Source of the DNA: Plantactinospora soyae
GTDB taxonomy: Bacteria; Actinomycetota; Actinomycetes; Mycobacteriales; Micromonosporaceae
Direction of reading: 5' to 3'
DNA length: 64,000 bases
NCBI RefSeq assembly: GCF_014874095.1
Contig: NZ_JADBEB010000001.1
Coordinates: 3,534,001-3,598,000 of the forward strand
The position numbers and the translations under genes are program-made. The notes below the pieces were generated by a model. It did no database searches and was not told the DNA's origin. It saw only the letters and a program-made list of their open reading frames with translations. Positions 44,042-53,333 of the stretch are shown here, in pieces; the first letter of the stretch is position 1, and each line of letters opens with the position of its first letter.

Positions 44042-44554
44042 TCAGCGCGGGTGACCCCGCCATATCTCATCCGAGGCGGCGGGCCGGCCCATCATCCGGG
44101 GCAGCGGCGCGTTGCTCCGGGACAGCTCGCGTCGCGCGGCGTTGACGAAGTCCAGGCGGGCCTGCTCCAGCGGGGCGGACAGGTCATCCCACTCGGCACC
44201 GTTGATCGGATGCCGGTGCTTCCCGGCCAGGATGTGTAGGCGCCAGAGCTGCTCGTCAACGGCAACCGCGGCCGCGGCCAGGTCGGTCTGCGACACCAGG
44301 ACGACCATGCCGAGGGCCCGGTTCCAGTCGGCCCAGTCCACGTCGACCTTCTCCCCCTCCCGCCATGGCCGGCTGGCGGTGTTGTAGACCGCCGCGAAGG
44401 CCCGGAGGAATTCGGCGTACGCCTCTACCCGTAGGCCACGGGACCAGTGTGTTCGCTGGGTGCGATAGCCGATCATGCCGCCCACACCGACGCCGGCCAG
44501 AGTGCCGATCACACCGCCGACTATGGACAGCACGGTGTCCCATGAAGAGGCCAT
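44042..44554 (-). CDS. Hypothetical protein with N-terminal membrane helix
   Basis: A 170-residue protein: one glycine-rich hydrophobic helix at about 8-28 (VLSIVGGVIGTLAGVGVGGMIGY), then a soluble helical region (YAEFLRAFAAVYNTA, LWRLHILAGKH, LEQARLDFVNAARREL). This pattern is common in actinobacterial proteins of unknown function that measure about 150-180 residues. ATG 44554 is divergent from the large NTPase gene across 77 bases, so the two may share regulation. Confidence 0.65.
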   Translation of the reverse strand: MASSWDTVLSIVGGVIGTLAGVGVGGMIGYRTQRTHWSRGLRVEAYAEFLRAFAAVYNTASRPWREGEKVDVDWADWNRALGMVVLVSQTDLAAAAVAVDEQLWRLHILAGKHRHPINGAEWDDLSAPLEQARLDFVNAARRELSRSNAPLPRMMGRPAASDEIWRGHPR

Positions 44555-44631
44555 GGTGCCATCATGACTACGGCCGTCGAGCGTCAGCCCGGCGTGGCGA
44601 CGCGATCGATGTGGTTGACCGGGGAGGTGGG

Positions 44632-47600
44632 ATGGAGGTCGGCTTCACCGCGCCCGACGTGCCGGACGAGCAGCGGCCCGAGCTCGAGGAGGTGCTGCGC
44701 GGCATCGCCGTCGATCCGCCTGGTGCCGAGGACGGATCCCCTGGCCGGTGGCGCGGGCAGGTCGACCGGATCAACGTCCTGCGGAGACTCCCCGGCGGCC
44801 GTAGCGGCGCGGAGGTCTTCGATGTCGCCGTGGAGCGCAGGGGTCCGGGACGGCGCGAACGGTGTGTCGTCAAGGTCGACCGGGTATCAGCCATCGGGGC
44901 CGAATGGGCGGCCATTCGCACCTACCTCAAGAACCAGTCCCAGGCGATCCTGACGCCGGTCGACGCGGTGAGCGAGTCCGTATTGGATGGACCGCGGGAC
45001 GGCCTCGCCGGAACCGGCCGGGCGGCGATCGTATATCGCCACGTCGCCGACTGGGCCGGGTTGCCCGACGGCACCCCGGAGACGTTGGAGAGCATGGCCC
45101 GGGCCGCGCTCCTCCGGTGCAACTCCGGGCCCGTCGTACGACGGCTGGAAGCGCTGCTGTCCCGGGTGGCGACAGCCCTGCACGCCGAGTGTGAGGTCGT
45201 CGAAGGCGCTCGTACGCTGGAGTCACTCAACCCCTCGCTCGGGGTGGACCTGGTGCTCGAGGTGGACCGGGTCCATCCGGAGGGTTATCCGAGCCACGGA
45301 ATCCCGTTGCCGGATGCGGTCGAGGAGCTGCGCCGCTACCCCCGGGACGTGTTGTACGCGGCGACCTGGCTACCGTCGGATCCGGAGGGGCGCGCCCGGA
45401 TATCGGTCGACGACACGGTCGCCCTCCGCGAACTGCATATTTCGGTACGGGACGACGAGCGCGTTCTCGGACGCGCCCAGAACACGACTGTCGAACTGCG
45501 TCCAGCCCGGACGCACGACCTGCTGGGCGCGCTGCGGCGCTTCGCCGACGAGCGGATCCCGGTCATCGGACGGGTGTTGGCGACCCGCGCGGGAACGCAC
45601 TGGGCGACGATCACGCGATTCCTGCCCGATACCCGGGACGGTGGTCGAGACGGTGTGACCGTCGACGACGTGCTGCTCGGACATCCGTTCGCCGTCCTGC
45701 GGCAGATCCTCACGACGGACGTGCGGAGCCGGGTACGCGCCCTCGTGCACGGCGATCTGAACCCACGTAACGTGCTGTTGCTCGACGACCAACTGTTCCT
45801 GATCGACTTTGCCGGCGTGGCTCCGGAGCAACCGGTTCTCAGTGACCCGGCGTGGCTGGAGGTGTGCCTGCTCCGCGAGGTGATCGCCCCGCGGCTGGCG
45901 TGGCCGGCGCTGGTGCGGCTCCAGCGCCTGCTGGCGACGGCGGTACGGCTGCATCCGCTCACCGCCGAGGCCGGAGACCTGGTGATCACCGGGGTTGACG
46001 ATCCGGTACTGCGCACGTCCTTCGAGATGCTCTGGACGATTCGCCGGCTGGCGTACGCCAACTACCCCGAGACGGACCGGGACGGCGGCTTTCGGCGGGA
46101 CTACCTGGAGCAACTGACGCTCGCCGCGTGCCGGACGCTCAAATGGCCGGACGCCGATCAGGACGAGGACAAGATCCGGGCTGCCGTGGCGGCGGCGGGC
46201 GTGGCCACGGAGTGGCTCGACGAACAGGGGCCGTACCGGCACTGGTCCCAGGCCGAGTTGGAGGGGCTGGCGCTCGCCGCGTGGGCCCGGTTGGATCCGG
46301 CCACCGACATCGCCGGGGTGGTGGCCGAGGCGCTGCGCGCGCTGGACCGCCACGAGAATCTGTCGGACGACGTACGCGGTGTGGTGGACGACGTACGCGT
46401 CCGGGTCGTCACCGCCGCGTTCCTGCCGGCGGCGCAGAACATCGTGCTGGGCGAGCAGGACCGCTCCGCGTACATCCGTCTGGATGCCTACCTGGAGTCG
46501 CGAGGGTCGACACCGTCCGGCGTGCAGTCAGGGGTACGCGGCGACGCGCTGGATCTGATCGCCGACCTGCCCGAGGTGGCCGTCGTCGGCGACCCCGGCG
46601 CAGGCAAGAGCACGCTGGTCCACGAGCTACGGATTCGGCTGGCGCGGGCGGTCTGTGCGGCGGGTCGTGACGACGTCTTCGCGGTCGATCCGCCGGCCCG
46701 GTTCCCGGTGCTGGTAAGCGCCGGCGACATCGCGCAGGCCCAGGCCACGCTGCTGGTCGGCGAGCCGGAATCCGGCACCGGGCACTCGCCGGCACGGGTA
46801 CTCGGGCTGGCCGCCGGGCTGGCCATCGACGACGGTCACCTGCGCCTCGGTACGGTCCACGTCACCGTCGACGGGTTCAACGAGTTGGCCGACGACGGCC
46901 GGCCGTCGGTGGTCGGTTGGGTGAGCGCACTTCGCGGGAGCTATCCCCGTACTCCTGTCGTCGTCTGCCACCGGAGCCTGGGCTTCTCCTCCGACCTGTT
47001 CGGCTTCCCGGTTGCGGAGTTGCAGGACGTGACGGAGGGCAAGGCCCACGAGTACATCATCGACAGCCTCCGGGCGACCTTCGGGCCGGCCGGCTACGAG
47101 AAGGCCGACCGGCTGTCCAGACTGCTACGCCGGCCACAGAACCGGCAGATGTGGGAACTGGCCCGGAACCCACTGTTCCTCTGGCTGCTCGTGGAGTACT
47201 ACGTGTCGCCCGACGCGGTCAACGGCACGCTGCCGGAGAACGTCGGAATGCTGTTCGGCCACTTCGCGGGCCGACTGCTCACGCTGGGCGATGCTGCCGG
47301 CACCGGAGCCGACGGACACCCCGGTCACTTCACCCTGCAACTGAAGGAAGCGGCGCTGGAGGCGTTGGGCGAGGCACTCGTCGAGCGGCACAACGTCACG
47401 GACATGCCTCGGGACGAGGCACAACGCCTGCTGGCCGGCGTGGTCGGCGCGTCGGACGCTCCGAGACTGCTGCAAGCGCTGCTCGACTCGGACCTGTTGT
47501 GCTCCGACGGCGGGCACGTACGCTTCCGCCGTCTGCTGTTCCAGGAGTACTACGCCGCCCGCGTCCTGGCCGGCCGTACGCATGACGCCGATCTGCTGCG

Positions 47601-49770
47601 GGAGCGGACCCTGCAGTTCAAATGGCGTGAACCGCTGCGGCTCATGCTTGGTTCTTCCGGTGACCAACCCGAGCGGACCAGGCAGGTCATCGACCTGGCT
47701 CAGAACGTCGACGCCGTCTTCGCCGCGCAGTTACTGCGGGCGTGCGAAATCCCGCCCCAGGATGCCCTCGACCGCTTCATCGCCACGCAGCGTGCCCTGC
47801 TCCGATCGCCGGCGCTGGGCGAGGCCAGCTGGGAGGCGGCGGCACGCGGGCTGGTGGAGTTGGACTCGGCGGTCTCCTGGGATGCGCTACGGGCCGTGGC
47901 GGACGATCCGGACGTCGTGCCGGCCGCCCGTGGCATCGCCGTCGCCGCCCTCGTTCGGCGTGCCCTGCGCAGTGACGCCACGAGCGAGAAACCCGACGAG
48001 TTCAACCGGGGGCTCTCCGAGACGCTCGTCGGGCTGTTGCGGCCGGATGTCCCCCGGACGCTACGTCGACAGGCCGTCGAGGCGGTGGGTGAGGTTCGGT
48101 TGGTAACGCCGGGGTTGACGATCGGTGACCTGATCGACGCGGCGTACCCCTGGGACATCGTCGATGCGGCCTACCAGGCTCTCCGGCGGCTGGGCATCAC
48201 CCCCGGCGAGGCGCGGGAGCAGGAGTACCTGACGGCCAGCGAGGCACGGTTGGCGGTGGTCGAGGTGATGCTGCGGGAAACGGCCGACCGGACGCGCATC
48301 GGGCGGCTCGACGCCGAGCGGTTGGCCCACCTGGAGCGGATGTTCGCCGCCGGCCGCCTCGACTCGCTACTGCCCCGCCGGTTCTCCTTCGGCATCGCCG
48401 AGGACATCTTCTGGAGCATGTGGCTCGAACCCTCGCCGGCCTGGATCGTGCCGGCGGAGATGGCCGGAGCCCGCGAGGTTCTGCAGGCGGACCTCGACGG
48501 TCCGGAACTGCTCCGCCGGTACACCGAGGGCGACGACTGGACGGCGGTCGCCGCCGTGCACCGGATTCTCGAACGGCATCCGGACCGCTGCGCGGAGGTA
48601 CTGGCGCGAACCTCGTCGCGATCGTCCCCTTCTCGGCTGCTGGCGGCCGCGCAGGCCGCCCAGGTCGAGGGCGACGAGCACGGGCTGCGGCGATTGATCG
48701 ACGATGTGGTGGACACCATCGACCCGGAGCGGGTCGAGGCGCTGACGGCACTGGTCGGGGCTCTGCCGGCAAGGCACCGCGTGGTGGCGTCGGCCGTGGT
48801 GGTGCGGCGGTTGCGCGAGCGCGGTCTACTCGCCCTGCTACAGGGCTGGCCGTGGTTCCATCTGTGGACGGGCCTGCCGTTCGACGAGGAGTTGTGCCGG
48901 GACCTGCTCCTGTCCGGTGCGGGCGGCGACGGTTCCGGGTCGGGGGACTCTGCTGGGCGCGACGACGGTTCCGGGTCGGGGGACTCTGCTGCGGTCGACG
49001 GTGGATCCGGGTGGGACGACGAGATCGCGGCGGCGGTGCTCTGGTTGAACGCCGACATCGCGGGCGGTGCGTTGCTCGATGCCGGCGAGGTCGATGCCTT
49101 CCGGTTGCCTGCCGCAGCCTCGGCGGCGCTGCTGGCACACGCGCCAGCCGAGGACGCCCACACCGCGCTCCCCGCCTTCCTCGGCGCATGTGTGAAGGCG
49201 GGCGTCGGCACGCCGGAACTGCTCCGGTCGGCCTGCACCACGGTCGGGCGCGAGGAGCTTGAGTGGCCGGTTCAGGTGATGAGCAGTACGGCGTACGGAA
49301 CTCTCGAACAGTCGATGCTCGCCGACGTCCTGGCCCGGATCGGCTTTCTCGGCTGGCGGGCCTACCAGAGCGGGGACCGCGACGGCGCGGTGACCGCGTA
49401 CGGGCTGCTCACCGGCCTGCGTACGGCCGGCGCCCATCCCAGCGTGGAGCGTGGCAGGCTGGCCGGACTCGCCGTGCTCGGCGACTGGCCGGCGGTCCTG
49501 ACCCGGCTCGACGGCGACCACCCCGTCCTGCACGAGATCGCCCTCAACGCGGTGCGGCACTGGTCGGTCGGCCCGTTCACCCCTAACGGCTACCGCGAGG
49601 ACGCCGACGTCGCACACTGGTTGGCGGTTCAGTTGGCTCGTGACGACCAGGAACCCGCCGTTCGGGACACCCTGTGGGCCATCAAGGCCGTAGTGGAGCA
49701 ACGATCGTCACGCTACGTCGCCGTCGGATCGGGACCGGTGCCCTCCGGTGTGCCAGGCGTGGCGTCGTAG
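44632..49770 (+). CDS. Giant kinase-like / NACHT-NTPase / helical-repeat protein (STAND class)
   Basis: A 1712-residue protein. An N-terminal module (about 1-540) has a phosphotransferase/kinase-like catalytic pair: HGDLNPRNVLL with Asp375 and Asn380, then LIDFAG with Asp392; from memory this recalls the TCAD9-type domain of conflict systems. A NACHT NTPase follows (about 640-960): Walker A GDPGAGKST with Lys659, Walker B-like VTVDGFNEL with Asp747 and Glu751, and a winged-helix-like RFRRLLFQEYYAARVL. The remainder (about 960-1712) is HEAT/TPR-like alpha repeats broken by a Gly/Ser/Asp linker. ATG 44632 follows GGGGAGG. STAND proteins of this design are candidate sensors in defence, cell-death or developmental signalling. 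Confidence 0.8.
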   Translation: MEVGFTAPDVPDEQRPELEEVLRGIAVDPPGAEDGSPGRWRGQVDRINVLRRLPGGRSGAEVFDVAVERRGPGRRERCVVKVDRVSAIGAEWAAIRTYLKNQSQAILTPVDAVSESVLDGPRDGLAGTGRAAIVYRHVADWAGLPDGTPETLESMARAALLRCNSGPVVRRLEALLSRVATALHAECEVVEGARTLESLNPSLGVDLVLEVDRVHPEGYPSHGIPLPDAVEELRRYPRDVLYAATWLPSDPEGRARISVDDTVALRELHISVRDDERVLGRAQNTTVELRPARTHDLLGALRRFADERIPVIGRVLATRAGTHWATITRFLPDTRDGGRDGVTVDDVLLGHPFAVLRQILTTDVRSRVRALVHGDLNPRNVLLLDDQLFLIDFAGVAPEQPVLSDPAWLEVCLLREVIAPRLAWPALVRLQRLLATAVRLHPLTAEAGDLVITGVDDPVLRTSFEMLWTIRRLAYANYPETDRDGGFRRDYLEQLTLAACRTLKWPDADQDEDKIRAAVAAAGVATEWLDEQGPYRHWSQAELEGLALAAWARLDPATDIAGVVAEALRALDRHENLSDDVRGVVDDVRVRVVTAAFLPAAQNIVLGEQDRSAYIRLDAYLESRGSTPSGVQSGVRGDALDLIADLPEVAVVGDPGAGKSTLVHELRIRLARAVCAAGRDDVFAVDPPARFPVLVSAGDIAQAQATLLVGEPESGTGHSPARVLGLAAGLAIDDGHLRLGTVHVTVDGFNELADDGRPSVVGWVSALRGSYPRTPVVVCHRSLGFSSDLFGFPVAELQDVTEGKAHEYIIDSLRATFGPAGYEKADRLSRLLRRPQNRQMWELARNPLFLWLLVEYYVSPDAVNGTLPENVGMLFGHFAGRLLTLGDAAGTGADGHPGHFTLQLKEAALEALGEALVERHNVTDMPRDEAQRLLAGVVGASDAPRLLQALLDSDLLCSDGGHVRFRRLLFQEYYAARVLAGRTHDADLLRERTLQFKWREPLRLMLGSSGDQPERTRQVIDLAQNVDAVFAAQLLRACEIPPQDALDRFIATQRALLRSPALGEASWEAAARGLVELDSAVSWDALRAVADDPDVVPAARGIAVAALVRRALRSDATSEKPDEFNRGLSETLVGLLRPDVPRTLRRQAVEAVGEVRLVTPGLTIGDLIDAAYPWDIVDAAYQALRRLGITPGEAREQEYLTASEARLAVVEVMLRETADRTRIGRLDAERLAHLERMFAAGRLDSLLPRRFSFGIAEDIFWSMWLEPSPAWIVPAEMAGAREVLQADLDGPELLRRYTEGDDWTAVAAVHRILERHPDRCAEVLARTSSRSSPSRLLAAAQAAQVEGDEHGLRRLIDDVVDTIDPERVEALTALVGALPARHRVVASAVVVRRLRERGLLALLQGWPWFHLWTGLPFDEELCRDLLLSGAGGDGSGSGDSAGRDDGSGSGDSAAVDGGSGWDDEIAAAVLWLNADIAGGALLDAGEVDAFRLPAAASAALLAHAPAEDAHTALPAFLGACVKAGVGTPELLRSACTTVGREELEWPVQVMSSTAYGTLEQSMLADVLARIGFLGWRAYQSGDRDGAVTAYGLLTGLRTAGAHPSVERGRLAGLAVLGDWPAVLTRLDGDHPVLHEIALNAVRHWSVGPFTPNGYREDADVAHWLAVQLARDDQEPAVRDTLWAIKAVVEQRSSRYVAVGSGPVPSGVPGVAS
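48928..48999. repeat. 36-bp direct repeat encoding a Gly/Ser/Asp linker
   Basis: A 28-bp identical stretch begins at 48928 and again at 48964 (period 36 bases). It encodes DGSGSGDSAGRD and DGSGSGDSAAVD, followed by a degenerate third unit (DGGSGWDD). It is an in-frame flexible linker in the helical tail. Confidence 0.8.
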
Positions 49771-50381
49771 CCCTGCGCCGCGGCACCTGCGGCGGCGCGT
49801 TGGCCTTCGTCCGGCGCGGGCTCGGCGGCCGACGGGGAGTTGGCCGATTTGATCCTGACGAGGGTCTCCATGATCGCGCCACGCATGTGGGTGGCGACGT
49901 CCACCTCGATGAACACCTGTAGCCGGCGGAGCGTCATGGCTATCGCCACCCGGCCGGCCGCAGCCGCCTCGAACGCCTCGTCGGCCGAGGTACCGGGGAC
50001 GAACTGGGCGGCCGCCTTCGCTCTCACGATCCGGGTCGCCGTCAGGCCCAGGACGCCGAGCAAGGTGATCTTGGCGGCCTGGATGGCGAGGCCGAGGCTC
50101 ACTGCCATGTCACCGATCAGGTCGGTCGCCTGGGCCGCCAGCTGGTGGTTGTAGTGGCTCCGGCGCGAGGTCTGCCCGAAGGCGTAGATCGACTCGGCGT
50201 CGTTGTTCGCGACGACGTCCCGAGCCACCAGGTCCACGTCCTGGTCCAGTTCCCGCAGGGCCGCCGCGGACATCCTCAAGCGGCGGGCGAGGTCGAAGAG
50301 ACGATCCTCGTCCGCCGCCAGCCAGGTACTGCCGCACAACTCGTGCACCCAGCCGAGGTGGTGGGGGAGCTCTATGCTCAC
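49713..50381 (-). CDS. Hypothetical protein with central hydrophobic helices, third gene of a WXG operon
   Basis: A 222-residue protein. The N-terminal helical part (1-85) contains WVHELCGSTWLAADEDRLFDLARRL, somewhat like WXG-type helical hairpins. A hydrophobic stretch lies at about 90-120 (MAVSLGLAIQAAKITLLGVLGLTATRI), and the C-terminus is Pro/Ala-rich and low in complexity. GTG 50381 overlaps the stop of the WXG100-like gene. The 3' end overlaps the convergent NACHT gene by 58 bases. It may be a type VII-linked membrane-active protein; this is a guess from context. Confidence 0.6.
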   Translation of the reverse strand: MSIELPHHLGWVHELCGSTWLAADEDRLFDLARRLRMSAAALRELDQDVDLVARDVVANNDAESIYAFGQTSRRSHYNHQLAAQATDLIGDMAVSLGLAIQAAKITLLGVLGLTATRIVRAKAAAQFVPGTSADEAFEAAAAGRVAIAMTLRRLQVFIEVDVATHMRGAIMETLVRIKSANSPSAAEPAPDEGQRAAAGAAAQGYDATPGTPEGTGPDPTAT

Positions 50382-50698
50382 AGGCCGCGACCGATCTTTC
50401 CGATCATTGTTCCGGCACGGTCGTCGGAGCCTTCCCACTCGACCGCGATCCGCCGCAGATTCGCAGCGAGGTCGTCCAGATCTGTTGCCAGTAGTCCGTA
50501 CTTGTGGAAAGCCAGTTCGGTGATCTCCGCGTACACGCTCGCAAAGGTCGCGCCGCCGTGCTCGTCTCCCCAGCCGGGGACCGGCGTGATATCCGTCGCG
50601 AGGCGGCGGGTCAACTCGATCAGGTCGTGGCCGTAATCGGAGATCTTCGTGGCGCTGCGCCGGACATGGTCGACATCGACGGCTACCCATTTATTCAC
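50378..50698 (-). CDS. WXG100-like small helical protein
   Basis: A 106-residue helical protein with a central turn containing PVPGWGDEHGG in the position of the W-x-G motif, flanked by two amphipathic helices. This is the layout of ESX/type VII secretion substrates and their relatives. ATG 50698 overlaps the upstream YbaB-like stop by 4 bases, and its own stop overlaps the next start. No secretion ATPase (EccC) is visible in the window. Confidence 0.65.
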   Translation of the reverse strand: MNKWVAVDVDHVRRSATKISDYGHDLIELTRRLATDITPVPGWGDEHGGATFASVYAEITELAFHKYGLLATDLDDLAANLRRIAVEWEGSDDRAGTMIGKIGRGL

Positions 50699-51093
50699 AG
50701 CGACGCGGTCCCGCCCACGGCCCGGGCGAGATCGTTCGAGATCTCGTCCAGGGTCCGATCAAGAACCTCCACCATCTCGTCCAGGTGCTCGGTGATCGGC
50801 GGAAGGTTCTCGATCTGCTCGTGTACGTCGTCCACCGCGCCGCACACGGCCTCCTTGACGGCCTTCACCAGGGTCTGGTTGTCCACGCTGGAGAGCCAGT
50901 GACCGTCGATCACCAGTTCGGTCAGATGCCCCCGGTCACCCACGGTGGCCCGCACCCGGCCGTGTGCCGCGAGACCCCGGCCCGCCGTCGGTCGGAACGT
51001 CTCCTCGGTCATCCGACCCAGCGTGGTTCGCATCTCGGCGAGGAGGGCGTCCATGTGGGTGGCCATCCCATTGATCGAATAGCTGTCCGGCAT
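50695..51093 (-). CDS. YbaB/EbfC-family-like protein
   Basis: A 132-residue protein with an N-terminal helix (MATHMDALLAEMRTTLGRM), a small sheet (VRATVGDRGHLTELVID) and C-terminal helix (VDNQTLVKAVKEAVCGAVDDVHEQI), the pattern of YbaB/EbfC proteins. In actinobacteria such genes often precede WXG100-like genes in type VII-related operons. ATG 51093 is the first codon that fits the family N-terminus. It heads a coupled three-gene operon. Confidence 0.65.
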   Translation of the reverse strand: MPDSYSINGMATHMDALLAEMRTTLGRMTEETFRPTAGRGLAAHGRVRATVGDRGHLTELVIDGHWLSSVDNQTLVKAVKEAVCGAVDDVHEQIENLPPITEHLDEMVEVLDRTLDEISNDLARAVGGTASL

Positions 51094-51393
51094 GCCGCAT
51101 CGTCTCCCGTAAACGATCCACTCGGTTTGGCGCGAAAATGTCTCGGAGAACTGTCGAGCGGAGGGAAGATACCAGACCGGCGTCCGCAATGTACCTACCG
51201 GCGGGGGAGCGGTGGATGGTCGTACCGCGATCGGAATCCCGGCTGGCTTTGGTGGTATTCGACGATCTTGTCTCCGGTGTCCATGATCGATATCGGCATC
51301 CCTCGGCGACAATATGATCTTCGGGGCGACAGCACGATCCCGGAAAGGATCCTCTCGACCGGCCCGCATCCGATGCCGCGCCGGCGGATCGGA
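51094..51393. other. Intergenic region between two reverse-strand operons
   Basis: These 300 bases contain the promoter region of the YbaB-like operon and the 3' flank of the MEDS/ATPase gene. I see no convincing gene, RNA or strong hairpin; a short relatively AT-rich stretch lies at about 51110-51140. Confidence 0.5.
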
Positions 51394-52356
51394 TCAGACG
51401 GCGAAGTGCGGGTTTCCGGCGGTCAGTCGTACGGTGAAGGTGTCCGCGTCACGGTGGAGCGCCACGTGGCCGCAGGACTGATAGGTGATCCACAGGCCGA
51501 GACCACCCGGAGATCCGTTGCCGGCCGGAATCAGGCCGGCGAAGGGGTCCTTCGGCCCGGTGCCGCCATCGCTGACCGTGACGACGATGCGGTCGTCACC
51601 GGTCCAGAGGCGGAACCGGACCGGTGGGCGCCCGTACCGGAGCGCGTTGGTGACCGTCTCGCTGACCGCGACGACCAGATCCTCGACATCGTCGGCCGGC
51701 AGTTGCCCCCGGTCGGCGCCGTACACGGCACGGCGGGCCTGGGTCGGCGTGGGATCGGTCAGCTCGATCACCGGCGCGGTCCGCTGGAGCGGATCGGGCA
51801 GCACCGTACGCGTCTCGGTCAGGTACGCGGCGGGGTCGGTGTAGGTGCCGCTCGGTACAGACCGGCCGTCCGCCGTGGCGATGCGCGGATGGGTGCGCAT
51901 GATGTCGCCGAGTACGGGCGCGGGCGTGATCCGGGTGTCGTAGGCGCACATGCTCCACAGCGGATAGTCGTCGTACACGCGGTTGATCGCCGATTCGTAC
52001 CGGGCCCACCAGTCCCAGGTCGCGCCGAGCGCGACGCGCGGCACCTCGCCGATGATCCGGATCTGCCGCGCGCCCTCGGCGACGTAGCCGGCGAGCAGTT
52101 GCCGGTACGCCTTGATCGCGGCGGCCGGCCGGGCGTACACGTCGCCGCCGGTCAGGAAGGTGACCGGCGCATCGGCGGGAAGTGCCGCCCGGACCAGTGC
52201 CTCGTTCTGCTCGCCGAGGGACACCACGGTCGGCTCTCCGGCGGCGACTCCGTCGAGTAGGAACGGCACCGCCACGGCGAGCAGTTCCGCGTCGGACCGG
52301 TAGCAGACGGCTTCGTGGTAGTAGCCGTCGTGTCCGGCGGCCGCGCCCGTTCTCAT
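51394..52356 (-). CDS. MEDS-domain sensor with anti-sigma-type ATPase output
   Basis: A 320-residue protein. The N-terminal MEDS (DcmR-like sensory) domain spans about 1-180 (HEAVCYRSDAELLAVAVPFL, IRIIGEVPR, MCAYDTR). The C-terminal GHKL/HATPase_c domain of the RsbW type spans about 195-320, with VVAVSETVTNALRYG (N-box, near 238), VTVSDGGTGP (G1, near 265) and GGLGLWITYQSCG (G2, near 290). ATG 52356 overlaps the stop of the upstream MEDS-STAS gene. Together they look like a partner-switching pair controlling a sigma factor. Confidence 0.85.
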   Translation of the reverse strand: MRTGAAAGHDGYYHEAVCYRSDAELLAVAVPFLLDGVAAGEPTVVSLGEQNEALVRAALPADAPVTFLTGGDVYARPAAAIKAYRQLLAGYVAEGARQIRIIGEVPRVALGATWDWWARYESAINRVYDDYPLWSMCAYDTRITPAPVLGDIMRTHPRIATADGRSVPSGTYTDPAAYLTETRTVLPDPLQRTAPVIELTDPTPTQARRAVYGADRGQLPADDVEDLVVAVSETVTNALRYGRPPVRFRLWTGDDRIVVTVSDGGTGPKDPFAGLIPAGNGSPGGLGLWITYQSCGHVALHRDADTFTVRLTAGNPHFAV

Positions 52357-53198
52357 CGTGCCGCCTCCACCCGGATGCCGGACAGGTCCAACAGGTCGAC
52401 GAGGCGGGCGGCGGTGGACCGAGATGTGCGCAGGACCGCGGTCGCGCCGAGCCGGCGGGCGTGGTCCCGCAACCAGGTCAGGCAGTGGTGGTCGATGAAC
52501 CGCAGGTCGCTCGCCCACAGCACCAGTTCGCCGTCGACGGGGCGCAGGTCGGCACGGTCCAGTGCGGTCGAGAAGAGTTCGAGGTTGAACTTGTCCAGTT
52601 CACCGGAGAGGGCGGCGGCGCCGTCGCCGGGATCGCAGGCGTGCAGCCGGAACAGGGTGTCGTCGGCATTGCCCTCGGGATGCATGCACGCCAGTTCGGC
52701 GACCGCCTGGTCGCCGAGTTCGCGCCGGTCGTACCCGCACACCGCCGACATCGGCCGGGTCCGCATGTACCGGTCGATCAGGTGCTCGTACCGGGCGAAG
52801 GCGGCGAGCCGGGCCGGGGTGCGTACCAGCGAGGTGGCGTCGGCCACCACCCGTAGCCCGGTGTAGCCGGTCGCCAGGGCCTGCTCGGTCGCGGCGGCGT
52901 AGGCGGCCACCTGGGCGGCGGGATCGATGACGTCGCCGCGGTACGTCGAGGTCAGCGGGACGACCTGGGCGGCTCCCCGGCCGAGCGCCGCCCCGAGGTC
53001 GCTGACGGTCCGCAGTCGTTCCACGACGTCCCGTGGCTGTTCCGCGGTGACGAGCCAGACCCGTTCGCCGGCCGGCAGCCCGTCGAGAAGGAACGCCTGG
53101 GCCCGGGTGTCGAAGTCCGCCGGATCGTCGTAGGACCAACAGGCGTGGGCGTGCGCCGACGGCGGCGCCAGCTGCCTCGTTCCGCCGATCGCCCGCAT
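52353..53198 (-). CDS. MEDS-domain protein with STAS-like output
   Basis: A 281-residue protein: MEDS sensory domain at about 15-180 (HACWSYDDPADFDTRAQAFL, GLRVVADATSL, SAVCGYDRREL), then a STAS-like anti-sigma-antagonist domain at about 190-281 (ELFSTALDR, GELVLWASDLRFIDHHCLTWL). It is coupled to the MEDS/ATPase gene by an ATGA overlap. The two shared sensor domains suggest that the antagonist and the kinase sense the same ligand class. Confidence 0.85.
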   Translation of the reverse strand: MRAIGGTRQLAPPSAHAHACWSYDDPADFDTRAQAFLLDGLPAGERVWLVTAEQPRDVVERLRTVSDLGAALGRGAAQVVPLTSTYRGDVIDPAAQVAAYAAATEQALATGYTGLRVVADATSLVRTPARLAAFARYEHLIDRYMRTRPMSAVCGYDRRELGDQAVAELACMHPEGNADDTLFRLHACDPGDGAAALSGELDKFNLELFSTALDRADLRPVDGELVLWASDLRFIDHHCLTWLRDHARRLGATAVLRTSRSTAARLVDLLDLSGIRVEAAR

Positions 53199-53333
53199 GC
53201 CGACAGTTTAAGCCGCCCCGGCACGGCCGCTCGGACCGCTGCGGCCACGCCCGACCATCCCCCGCCGGCCCCACCAAGCACGCCCCGCCGGCCATGCCCC
53301 GCCGGCCACATCGGGCCGGTACGCCGGGGTACG

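Noticed and set aside
53266-53309. Three copies of CCCCGCCGGCC considered as a CRISPR-like or regulatory repeat.
   Set aside because: Units are short and irregularly spaced, with GC-rich composition; there are no spacers of uniform size and no cas genes.
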